This document shows, one piece after another, positions 56,586 through 63,763 of a stretch of DNA of 63,763 nucleotides. The notes under the pieces were generated by a model. That model was not told the origin of the DNA. It did not search any database and saw only the letters and a program-made list of their open reading frames with translations. Position 1 is the first letter of the stretch, and the number at the start of each line of letters is the position of its first letter. Both the position numbers and the translations under genes were made by a program. Source of the DNA: Candidatus Omnitrophota bacterium (lineage in GTDB: Bacteria; Omnitrophota; Omnitrophia; Omnitrophales; Aquincolibacteriaceae); NCBI GenBank assembly GCA_022711115.1, contig JAKLFP010000011.1, positions 1 to 63,763 on the forward strand. The letters are read 5' to 3'.

Positions 56586-57638
56586 ATGTTTTTAATCGAT
56601 AGATTGTTGGGATTTTTTTCGAGTGATATCGGAATCGATTTAGGCACGGCGAATACTCTTGTTTATGTTAAAGGGCAAGGGGTGGTTCTTTGTGAGCCTT
56701 CGGTTGTTGCGATTGATCGGACAACACACCAGGTTCTCGCTGTCGGTGAAGAAGCAAAAAGAATGCTTGGTCGCACTCCCGGTAATATCACAGCCATCCG
56801 GCCGATGAAAGACGGTGTGATCGCAGACTTCGATATTACCGAAGCCATGCTGCGGTATTTTATACGCAAAGTTCACCGCCGTAAAACAGGGATCAGTCCT
56901 CGCGTGGTAATTGCAGTGCCGAGCGGTATTACGGAAGTTGAAAAACGTGCCGTCAAAGATTCTGCGGAAAGAGCCGGAGCGCGTACACCGGTTTATCTTG
57001 TCGAAGAGCCGATTGCGGCGGCCATCGGGGTCGGTCTTCCGATTCATGAACCGGCCGGGAATATGATTATTGACATCGGCGGAGGCACGACTGAAATTGC
57101 CGTAATTTCACTTTCCGGGATTGTCTTTTCCAAGAGTATCCGCATCGGCGGCGATGAATTTGATGAAGCGATCATATCCCATTTGAAAAAAGCCTATAAT
57201 TTAATGATCGGGGAGCGTACGGCTGAGGAAATCAAAATCCGTATCGGCTCTGCTTATCCATTGGAAGAAGAGACGACGCTGGATGTGAAGGGCCGTGATG
57301 TTCTTGCCGGTCTTCCGAAAACGATTAGTGTGACCAGTGAAGAGATCCGTGAGGCGCTTTCTGAGCCGCTTTCTGCTATTTTGGAGGCTGTGCGCATTGC
57401 GTTAGAGCGGACACCTCCGGAACTGTCAGCTGATCTCATCGATCGGGGTTTGATTTTAGCAGGGGGAGGGTCGCTTTTAAGGGGACTCGATAAATTGATC
57501 AGCGAAGAAACGGGATTACCTGTTCACATTGCAGATGATCCTCTTACCGCTGTGGCGCTGGGTACGGGGCGTTATTTGAGCGATTTTCATCTTCTCAAGC
57601 GTTTGGCGGTGAACAGTAATGCCGGCCGGGAATATTAA
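56586..57638 (+). CDS. mreB: Rod-shape determining actin MreB
   Basis: 350 residues. [60 protein letters not shown] and [15 protein letters not shown] are the actin-fold nucleotide motifs. MreB filaments guide lateral wall synthesis, so the cell is probably a rod. First gene of the cluster mreB-mreC-mreD-PBP2-rodA. Confidence 0.97.
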   Translation: MFLIDRLLGFFSSDIGIDLGTANTLVYVKGQGVVLCEPSVVAIDRTTHQVLAVGEEAKRMLGRTPGNITAIRPMKDGVIADFDITEAMLRYFIRKVHRRKTGISPRVVIAVPSGITEVEKRAVKDSAERAGARTPVYLVEEPIAAAIGVGLPIHEPAGNMIIDIGGGTTEIAVISLSGIVFSKSIRIGGDEFDEAIISHLKKAYNLMIGERTAEEIKIRIGSAYPLEEETTLDVKGRDVLAGLPKTISVTSEEIREALSEPLSAILEAVRIALERTPPELSADLIDRGLILAGGGSLLRGLDKLISEETGLPVHIADDPLTAVALGTGRYLSDFHLLKRLAVNSNAGREY

Positions 57639-57754
57639 TCATTTTACTGTTTAGATAGATCCCTTCCGAAAGCAAACCTCCTGAGATAAATTACATTTTA
57701 TAAACTATTCCTTTCAGCTCGGCGTAGTTTTAAAGAATCGGAGATTTCAGCCCC

Positions 57755-58555
57755 ATGCGGCGCTGGCGGTCGTATTATTTTTTTGCAGTTCCTCTCATTC
57801 TTTTGATTCTCGCATTCCAATACCCACATCTGAATGAAACAGCCCATGCCGTGTTCAATACGCTTACGCGGCCCTTTTTTGTTATGACGGGAAGTGTGCG
57901 CCAGGGGCTTTTGAATATACGGTATAACGCGGGTAATTTCTTTGGGGCGGTCGCGAAACAGGAAGAATACCTTCGGCGAATTGAAGAACTTGAAGCCCGA
58001 GAGCTTCATGCCCAAGAGCTTGAAAAAGAAAATAAGCGGCTTATGAAACTGCTTTCCTTCAGCCAAACCCTTCCCCTGAAATCCATTGGTGCACGTGTCA
58101 TCGGACAGGATGTCACGCCATGGAAGAAGATCGTGGAGCTCGATAAAGGAAGCCGTCATGGGATCCATCGGGATATGGTGCTTGTGTCGCCGGAAGGATT
58201 GGTCGGGCGGATCCTGGAAGTGGAGATTTTTACTTCTCGGGCGATTCTGTTGCCGGATCCGGATTCCAGGGTAAGCGCTTTAACATCCACCAGTCGTGCT
58301 CAAGGTATTATCACCGGGGTGGGTACTGAAAAGCTTCAAATGAAATACCTTGCGCTAGATGCCGAAATCGCAATCGGCGAGGTTGTGCTAACTTCGGGGA
58401 TAAGTAGTATTTTCCCCAAGGGGATCGAAATCGGCAAGATTGAATCGATTGAAAAAGACAGTGATGGATTACATCTTTTAGCTGTGGTCAAACCGTCCGT
58501 ATCGTTCACCAAGCTAGAGGAAGTGCTATGCCTCGTCTCTTCTCAGCCAAAGTAA
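57755..58555 (+). CDS. mreC: Rod-shape determining protein MreC
   Basis: 266 residues. N-terminal membrane helix (8-25), coiled coil (about 62-108; EEYLRRIEELEARELHAQELEKENKRL), then the beta-rich C-terminal pair (GARVIGQDVTPWKKIVELDKGSRHGI; GEVVLTSGISSIFPKGIEIGKI). It links MreB to the periplasmic synthases. The 116-bp gap from mreB has no obvious terminator. Confidence 0.93.
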   Translation: MRRWRSYYFFAVPLILLILAFQYPHLNETAHAVFNTLTRPFFVMTGSVRQGLLNIRYNAGNFFGAVAKQEEYLRRIEELEARELHAQELEKENKRLMKLLSFSQTLPLKSIGARVIGQDVTPWKKIVELDKGSRHGIHRDMVLVSPEGLVGRILEVEIFTSRAILLPDPDSRVSALTSTSRAQGIITGVGTEKLQMKYLALDAEIAIGEVVLTSGISSIFPKGIEIGKIESIEKDSDGLHLLAVVKPSVSFTKLEEVLCLVSSQPK

Positions 58556-59046
58556 TTTTATACTTTCTTTTTCTCATCGTTCTTGACGGTGCGATCCTGC
58601 CTGTTTTTCATATTGCTTCCGTTTTTCCTAGCTTCCTTTATCTTTTTGTTTGCTATACGGCCTTTGAATGGGGGCCGCAGAAAACAGTCTATATTGCTTT
58701 CTGGGCGGGGTTAGCTCGCGATCTCCTTGGCGGCGGGATGATCGGTGTCGAAGCAACCGGCCTGGTTGCCTTAGCGCTTGGACTTGATTTTTTGGTTCAA
58801 AAGATGGAGCGAGAATTTCCAGGCATGTACTGGATGATCACCTTTCTCTTTGTTTTTTTTGCCGGAATTTTGAGGCTTTTTCTGGGTTTTCCGGATGAAC
58901 TTTCTTCCTCGGTGGCAGGGGAATATTTGGGGATGATTACTCTTGCGGCGCTTTATAGCAGCTTAGTGCTGCCGGTTTTTTATTTCTTGACGAATCGTTG
59001 GTTCGGTCAGTTTACGGGCAAACAATACGAGCTTTTTCGTTCATGA
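58528..59046 (+). CDS. mreD: Rod-shape determining protein MreD
   Basis: 172 residues, five hydrophobic helices and almost no soluble part; FEWGPQKTVYIAFWAGLARDLLGG is the conserved family region. It overlaps mreC by 28 bp and PBP2 by 4 bp. Confidence 0.9.
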   Translation: MPRLFSAKVILYFLFLIVLDGAILPVFHIASVFPSFLYLFVCYTAFEWGPQKTVYIAFWAGLARDLLGGGMIGVEATGLVALALGLDFLVQKMEREFPGMYWMITFLFVFFAGILRLFLGFPDELSSSVAGEYLGMITLAALYSSLVLPVFYFLTNRWFGQFTGKQYELFRS

Positions 59047-60767
59047 TCACGCGCTTTAGCTTTTTTCAATGGATGGTCTTTGGGTTGCTGTTGGTCCTTG
59101 GCTTTGGTCTCTTTCACACTCAGGTGGTTCGAGGGCATTATTACTATGAGCTGAGTCTTCGTAACCATATTCGTCTCATCCCGCTTGAGGCGCCTCGAGG
59201 TCAGGTCTTCGATCAAAAGCGCCGTCTCTTGGCAACAAACCGGCCTTCCTATAATGTTGTTGCGATTCCCGAGGATGTGACGCCTGAGGTCTATCCAAGA
59301 CTCTCCAAACTGCTTCAAATGTCTGAAAAGGAACTTCGACAGAGGATGAGCGCTGGAAGAGAATATCCTTTCGCGCCGGCGATGATTAAGGCCGATGTGC
59401 CTCAGGAGCTTGCTTTCAAAGTCGAGGAACGGCGTCCGGAACTACCAGGTGTAAGTATCCGTGTGGATGGGATACGGCACTATCCTTATGGTGAAACAGC
59501 CTCTCATGTGATTGGTTATATCGGTGCGATTTCCAGGCACGAATATGATTCTTTGCCGCGTGACCGGTTTGGGATGAATTCTACGATCGGGCGGGCGGGC
59601 ATCGAGAGAGTTTTTGATGACGTCCTTCGTGGGTGGCGTGGCGGGGAGCAGATTGAAGTCAACGCGCGCGGGGAACTGGTGAAGGTGCTTTCTAACCGTA
59701 AGCCGGAGCCGGGTTCGGATGTGACGCTGACGCTTGATCTTGAGTTCCAGAAGCGCATTATGGAAATGATCAAAGGACTGCATGCGAGCGTTGCCGTTCT
59801 GGATCTGGAAACAGAAGGACTTTTGGCTCTTGCGAGTGCGCCTGCCTATGATCCGAATATTTTTGTTTCTCCTAGCGCGAACGAACAGCGTTTGGCTTTA
59901 TTGAAAGTACAGGATTCGCCGCTTCTTGATCGGAGCCTTCACGCGGCTTATCCGCCTGGGTCTGTTTTTAAACTGGTGACCGCTCTTGCGGGACTTGAAA
60001 CGGGAAAAATCACTCCGCAGACTCGCTTTGTCTGCCGTGGGACATTTCGATTGGGTCCGAAAGCGAAAGTTGCGCATTGCTGGTTTGCCGAAGGTCATGG
60101 AAGCATCAACCTCTATGAGGCGCTCGAACGGTCCTGCAATGTTTATTTTTTCAATGTTGCCAAGCGCCTTTCTCCGGATGATATTGCCCGCTATGCTCAT
60201 GAGCTTGGACTTGGAGAGCCGCTGAGACTTGAGATCGCCAACCTGGCGCCTGGTTTTATTCCGGATTCTGCCTGGAAAAAATCAAGGTTCAAGCAACCTT
60301 GGTATCAAGGAGAAACCATGAATATGGCTATCGGGCAGGGCTATGTCCAGGTAACGCCGTTTGAGATCTTGAGACTTACTTCGATCATCGCTAAAGATGG
60401 CCGCATCGTCGTGCCTCATTTAGTGTCCCAGGATCCAGCGATAAAAGTCGAACGGTCACATGTTGCGATTCATGAGCAGAATCTCAATGCCATCAAAAGA
60501 GGCATGTTGCAGGTTGTCGAATCGGACTACGGGACCGGACAATTAGCTCGCGTTGATTTTGATAAGTTGGCCGGGAAGACGGGGACCGCACAGGCGCCCC
60601 CTTTGAAAGCACACAGCTGGATGACCGGTTTTTTCCCTTATAAAAATCCGAAACTTGCTTTTGTGGTGTTTGTGGAGCATGGCGGTTCAGGAGGGATCAC
60701 GAGCGCCCGTCTCGTCAAACAAATGCTCGAGACCTGGAAGGACCTCAATGCTACGGCGATTGCTTAA
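59043..60767 (+). CDS. mrdA: Penicillin-binding protein 2 (elongasome transpeptidase)
   Basis: 574 residues from ATG 59043 (ATGA with mreD). Membrane anchor (about 9-27), pedestal domain beginning LEAPRGQVFDQKRRLLATN, HVIGYIGAIS and GRAGIERVFDDVLRG, then transpeptidase motifs PPGSVFKLVTA (SxxK), RSCNVYFF (SxN) and AGKTGTAQ (KTG). It crosslinks the lateral wall together with RodA, encoded next. Confidence 0.96.
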   Translation: MITRFSFFQWMVFGLLLVLGFGLFHTQVVRGHYYYELSLRNHIRLIPLEAPRGQVFDQKRRLLATNRPSYNVVAIPEDVTPEVYPRLSKLLQMSEKELRQRMSAGREYPFAPAMIKADVPQELAFKVEERRPELPGVSIRVDGIRHYPYGETASHVIGYIGAISRHEYDSLPRDRFGMNSTIGRAGIERVFDDVLRGWRGGEQIEVNARGELVKVLSNRKPEPGSDVTLTLDLEFQKRIMEMIKGLHASVAVLDLETEGLLALASAPAYDPNIFVSPSANEQRLALLKVQDSPLLDRSLHAAYPPGSVFKLVTALAGLETGKITPQTRFVCRGTFRLGPKAKVAHCWFAEGHGSINLYEALERSCNVYFFNVAKRLSPDDIARYAHELGLGEPLRLEIANLAPGFIPDSAWKKSRFKQPWYQGETMNMAIGQGYVQVTPFEILRLTSIIAKDGRIVVPHLVSQDPAIKVERSHVAIHEQNLNAIKRGMLQVVESDYGTGQLARVDFDKLAGKTGTAQAPPLKAHSWMTGFFPYKNPKLAFVVFVEHGGSGGITSARLVKQMLETWKDLNATAIA

Positions 60768-61830
60768 AGGGATTCATTTTCCGCTTGTTTTCTCTGTCCT
60801 GGGGTTGGCGGCGGTCGGACTTCTGTTTATCTATAGTGCTTCATTTCGGGATGCGGGGGACTATGAAGCCAAGCAGCTTTTTTGGATTATCCTTGGACTC
60901 GTGGTCTTGATCGGTGTGCCGTTTATCGGCTACCGTTCTTTTCTGAGCATTTCATTTCTTTTTTACATTTTGACGCTTATTCTTCTGGTGCTGGTTGATT
61001 TTTTTGGGAACAGGCATCTGGGTGCCCAGAGATGGCTCGAGTTTGGTCCGGTGGCTATCCAACCTTCGGAGTTTGCGAAATTAGGGGCTCTGCTTGCGGT
61101 AGTGAATTTTCTTGGTTCGCATCATCCCTGGGAAGGCCAAACTAAGACCGTCTCCATCGCAGTACTGTTACTTGCGATCCCGTTTTTTTTGATCGTGAAA
61201 CAACCGGATCTTGGGACCGCGCTTCTTTTTATCCCGATGTCGATAGTGATGCTTTATCTGTGGGGTGTGAGGAAGCGGTTTTTGGTGGGTGTCTTCGGGG
61301 CTTTGGCCCTGGCAGTTCCCGTAACGTGGGGCTTTTTAAAAGGTTATCAAAAAAAGAGACTTTTGGTTTTCTTGGATCCCAATCTGGATCCGTTGGGTTC
61401 GGGTTACACAGCGCTTCAAGCAAAGATTGCAGTAGGATCCGGCGGGCTTTGGGGAAAGGGATATTTGTCGGGGACCCAATCGCAGCTGCATTTTGTGCCT
61501 GAGCATCATACAGATTTCATTTTTTGTGTGATCGGAGAGGAGTGGGGTTTTTTAGGAAGTCTTTTGGTGCTTTGCCTTTATGGGTTTCTGTTTCACTCCA
61601 TTTTCTTGATTATGCAGCATACCACGGATGTCAAAGCAAAAATGCTTTGTGGGGGAGTCTTGGCGCTCTTTGCCGCCCACATTCTGATTAATGTCGGTAT
61701 GACATTCGGGTTGATGCCGATCGCGGGCGTTCCGCTGCCGCTTGTCAGCTATGGGGGCTCATCCTTTCTGATGAACTGCATGGCATTAGGACTTGTGCTC
61801 AGCGTTTACCGCGAGCGGTCCATCTTTTAG
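60748..61830 (+). CDS. rodA: Peptidoglycan glycosyltransferase RodA
   Basis: 360 residues from ATG 60748 (GAAGGA 5 bases upstream), overlapping PBP2 by 20 bp. A SEDS polytopic protein with about ten helices: GAQRWLEFGPVAIQPSEFAKLG, KQPDLGTALLFIP, PEHHTDFIFCVIGEEWGFLG and GMTFGLMPIAGVPLPLVSYGGSS. It polymerises glycan strands with PBP2. A weak hairpin (61836-61853) follows the gene. Confidence 0.96.
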   Translation: MLRRLLKGIHFPLVFSVLGLAAVGLLFIYSASFRDAGDYEAKQLFWIILGLVVLIGVPFIGYRSFLSISFLFYILTLILLVLVDFFGNRHLGAQRWLEFGPVAIQPSEFAKLGALLAVVNFLGSHHPWEGQTKTVSIAVLLLAIPFFLIVKQPDLGTALLFIPMSIVMLYLWGVRKRFLVGVFGALALAVPVTWGFLKGYQKKRLLVFLDPNLDPLGSGYTALQAKIAVGSGGLWGKGYLSGTQSQLHFVPEHHTDFIFCVIGEEWGFLGSLLVLCLYGFLFHSIFLIMQHTTDVKAKMLCGGVLALFAAHILINVGMTFGLMPIAGVPLPLVSYGGSSFLMNCMALGLVLSVYRERSIF

Positions 61831-61984
61831 GTGGCTCGAAAAATTCTTTTCGAATAAAGCAATCTCTTTTACAATAAGACTTTAAGTGAAAATCGGGCTG
61901 TCTTACTTCTATCGTGATCATGAAAACGCAAGAATGAGACAATCCGTTGGTCTTAGGATAAGAAGTTTGTGCATAATGTTACAG

Positions 61985-62025
61985 CGGGGTGTAGCTCAGA
62001 TGGCTAGAGCGCTTGCTTTGGGAGC
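61985..62025 (+). pseudogene. 5' fragment of tRNA-Pro (TGG), broken in the anticodon stem
   Basis: Acceptor 5' strand CGGGGTG, D-arm GCTC/GAGC and anticodon arm CTTGC-TTTGGGA with anticodon TGG are intact, but after GC the sequence departs (TAAAAAGCCC instead of AAG). No T-arm or 3' acceptor strand is found downstream to the window end. The break position in the anticodon arm is a known attachment-site location for tyrosine integrases. Confidence 0.85.
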
Positions 62026-62041
62026 TAAAAAGCCCGTTTTT
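62020..62041 (+). terminator. Terminator built on the tRNA fragment
   Basis: GGG-A-GCT / AGC-CC with an AAAA loop and one bulged A, followed by GTTTTT. The 5' arm is the broken tRNA anticodon loop itself. Confidence 0.65.
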
Positions 62042-62291
62042 ATATTTCATTGAAATTCCACGTTTTGCATTTCCTCTCTTACATTTACAAGAAAATCTCC
62101 TGTTGAATAAGATTCGTCAAAATGACGTTATTTTCATGCATTAAGGCACAATAGCGGCACAAAATCAGGGGGGGGGGTATCTCCCGCCATACACACTTTA
62201 CCCCACCCCCGGGTATCACAGTTATTCCTCGCATTGATAATTCAGCCAATTTTTGAAACCTGATAGCTTCTGCATAAACTTGCTATATCAA
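62042..62291. other. AT-rich non-coding stretch with a G10 run
   Basis: No convincing ORF. It holds ten consecutive G (62168-62177), answered by C-rich ACCCCACCCCCGGGTAT about 25 bases later, which can pair with it. GGCACAATAGCGGCACAAAAT just upstream resembles short repeats seen near phage-type attachment sites. Confidence 0.5.
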
Positions 62292-62321
62292 TGTCCTAGT
62301 ATGTCCTAGGCTGTCCTATTG
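62292..62321 (+). repeat. Three tandem 10-bp repeats TGTCCTANNN
   Basis: TGTCCTAGTA, TGTCCTAGGC and TGTCCTATTG follow directly at 62292, 62302 and 62312. One helical turn per unit suggests a protein-binding array, for example integrase arm sites or an operator for the gene at 62360. Confidence 0.75.
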
Positions 62322-62359
62322 AAGTATGCTCGACAATCCTTTAAGCTTTGATCCTCCTT

Positions 62360-62986
62360 ATGAAGATAAAAATTTTAGTGCTAATTTTGTTGCTCCTGCC
62401 GTTCCTCGCTCCCAATGCTCGTGCCGCCATTATTACCTTTGACGATTTGTCATTAGGTGTTTATGGAGATACTTTGACAATAGGTGATGTCACAATTAAG
62501 TCTCAAATGGGTGGCAAGCTTGCAATAACTGACCAAACAGCAGATGGGTTTGGGAATGCTCATTCATTGCCGAATAAGTTATCTGTCTTTGGTGATGAAC
62601 CATTAGTGCCCAAAGAAAAAGCAAGCTTTCTAATATTTTTTGATAATCCTATCCAGTCTGTTAATTTTTGGATAACGGGTAATGGTCATGACACGAATGT
62701 AGATGCTTACAATGCAGATGGAAATCTTGTGGATTCATTTTTACAGACATACCCTATGAATGAACCAACAGCTCCAGATGGTAGACCATGGGATTATTAC
62801 TACGATGGTGTGTTGAGGCTCATTACGTTAGAAGCTTCCGATATTTCAAAAGTAACCGTTCAACCTTCGGCTTATGATGGTTTCAGCATAGATGATCTTT
62901 CATATACAGCCATTCCAGAGCCATCGACCATGCTGCTGATGCTCTCTGGACTTCTTGGCTTACCATTTGTGAGGAGGAAAAAGTGA
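62360..62986 (+). CDS. PEP-CTERM exported protein 1
   Basis: 208 residues from ATG 62360. Signal peptide (about 1-22, cut after ARA), a beta-rich middle of the jelly-roll type (ITFDDLSLGVYGDTLTIGDVTIKS, IFFDNPIQSVNFWITGNGHDTNVDAYNADGN), and a C-terminal sorting signal: IPEPSTMLLMLSGLLGL then RRKK. Exosortase would cut at PEP and pass the protein to the cell surface or matrix. No Shine-Dalgarno is evident. The gene is AT-richer than the housekeeping genes and overlaps the next one by 4 bp. Confidence 0.9.
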   Translation: MKIKILVLILLLLPFLAPNARAAIITFDDLSLGVYGDTLTIGDVTIKSQMGGKLAITDQTADGFGNAHSLPNKLSVFGDEPLVPKEKASFLIFFDNPIQSVNFWITGNGHDTNVDAYNADGNLVDSFLQTYPMNEPTAPDGRPWDYYYDGVLRLITLEASDISKVTVQPSAYDGFSIDDLSYTAIPEPSTMLLMLSGLLGLPFVRRKK

Positions 62987-63672
62987 AAAAGCTATTACTC
63001 ACCGCTCTCTTGCTGCTTCTATTTGCCACTCCCGCTCATGCCATTACCATGTTTGGCTATGATTTTGAGGATACTGCTTTTAGTGACAATGCGACTTTGG
63101 TTGACGGAAAGCTGGATTACTGGGGATTCAGTAAGTGGGGCTATGTGATTACGGGTAATGATAACGTAGATGTGGATACGGCATTAAATGGCCCAGACCT
63201 GTATGCGCATATCGAGGGGAAGGTTAATAACGCCAACATTAAGAGCGCTTATACCGTTGATGTGGAATTTCTTGATAATTATCTTTTTAATGGGATTGGT
63301 GACGATTTAACTGTTTGGGAAAGAGGCCAGCCAGAACCAATGAACGTTGCGCTTTTTGATCCGAGGACGCAGAATTTTACCTCTAACATTTTATTTGGAT
63401 CAATCAGAGTTGGCGAGTTGCCGGATTCAGTTGATGTTAGTCCGGGCGTTAATGTTGCTGGTATAGATTTTTCACTTTGGGGAATTCCAGAGGATGTTGT
63501 AATCAATAAGATTCGGCTGTCGTCATGGGGCGTTGGTGATCCTTCCCCTGATATTGCGGCTATCGGTGGCTTGAATTCAAGAGCCACTTCTACCGCCATC
63601 CCTGAACCCTCTTCTCTTCTTCTCTTCGGGACAAGTTTGTTAGGCTTAGCATTCAGGCGCAAGCACTCCTAA
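62983..63672 (+). CDS. PEP-CTERM exported protein 2
   Basis: 229 residues, GTG start overlapping the previous stop (GTGA) and preceded by GAGGAGG. Signal peptide (1-20, cut after AHA), a beta-rich body with EDTAFSDNATLVDGKLDYWGF and a C-terminal IPEPSSLLLFGTSLLGLAFRRKHS-type sorting signal. It shares only the sorting signal with its neighbour. Translational coupling suggests the two are made together. Bases 63673-63763 after it show no further gene. Confidence 0.9.
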   Translation: MKKLLLTALLLLLFATPAHAITMFGYDFEDTAFSDNATLVDGKLDYWGFSKWGYVITGNDNVDVDTALNGPDLYAHIEGKVNNANIKSAYTVDVEFLDNYLFNGIGDDLTVWERGQPEPMNVALFDPRTQNFTSNILFGSIRVGELPDSVDVSPGVNVAGIDFSLWGIPEDVVINKIRLSSWGVGDPSPDIAAIGGLNSRATSTAIPEPSSLLLFGTSLLGLAFRRKHS

Positions 63673-63763
63673 ATCCCACCCAAAACCCGTCTAGCCAACC
63701 CTCCGATTCGGATTTATACTACTTGTTATTGATTAAAGGCTTGATGAGAAAATGAGATGAGGA

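Noticed and set aside
62042-62359. Group I intron or full integrase site inside tRNA-Pro
   Set aside because: No 3' tRNA half, intron core or integrase gene is found before the window ends.

Overview
This is a chromosomal stretch of a Gram-negative bacterium that I place, by inference, near candidate phylum Omnitrophota (OP3) in the PVC superphylum. The supporting markers are a TIGR04073 exosortase-associated protein, two PEP-CTERM sorting signals, a free-standing SWIB protein, a CT398-like zinc-ribbon coiled-coil protein, a DUF6485 Cys-rich protein and an MCE/Mla lipid transporter. No rRNA or other decisive phylogenetic marker is present, so the placement is tentative. Almost every gene lies on the + strand, in tight operons with many ATGA start/stop overlaps. 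The only convincing minus-strand gene is an IS256-type transposase.

Layout. 1-4.1 kb: the 3' part of a very large repeat-bearing, probably secreted protein. 4.2-5.0 kb: a slipin. 5.4-9.4 kb: riboflavin operon (ribBA-ribH-nusB-ribD-ribE), followed without a gap by an RsbW-like kinase, a STAS protein, MlaE-MlaF-MlaD and a TIGR04073 protein (9.4-12.8 kb). 12.9-17.4 kb: a Tic20-like membrane protein, a long coiled-coil protein, a bifunctional nuclease, thioredoxin reductase, a small unknown and a DUF547 protein. 17.5-24.4 kb: rplU-rpmA, an unusual obgE, proB-proA, nadD and two CNNM/CBS membrane proteins. 24.6-27.0 kb: a three-gene operon of a ParA ATPase fused to a glycogen-binding (CBM48/AMPK) domain, a ParA-like protein without a P-loop, and an unknown protein. 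27.1-28.4 kb: the IS256-family element. 28.5-33.3 kb: zinc-ribbon protein, then a division cluster (mraZ with its operator repeats, STAS, rsmH, ftsL, ftsI). 33.4-39.8 kb: tRNA-Pro with an odd palindromic tail, DUF6485, SDR, TrmH-type methyltransferase, acylphosphatase, phosphoesterase, ligA and a Xer recombinase. 39.8-49.9 kb: tRNA-Glu directly ahead of a nine-gene purine operon (purB-C-S-Q-L-F-M-D-E). 49.9-53.2 kb: a Sua5/phosphatase fusion, rpiB, glyA and nrdR. 53.3-56.5 kb: SWIB protein, an envelope protein, two tandem small secreted paralogues and aroA. 56.5-61.8 kb: rod-shape cluster mreB-mreC-mreD-PBP2-rodA. 62-63.7 kb: a tRNA-Pro gene broken in its anticodon stem, then AT-richer DNA with short tandem repeats and two PEP-CTERM proteins.

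How it fits together. Most of the window is housekeeping: riboflavin, proline, NAD, purine and one-carbon metabolism, translation and ribosome assembly, and cell-wall growth. The accessory signals concern the envelope and cell organisation. The two observations I rate highest are the ParA-CBM48 / pseudo-ParA operon, a candidate system for positioning a polysaccharide body, and the RsbW kinase + STAS pair fused into an Mla operon, a candidate phospho-switch on lipid transport. The broken tRNA-Pro with flanking repeats looks like the edge of an integrated element. All readings are by eye from sequence; no homology search was possible.
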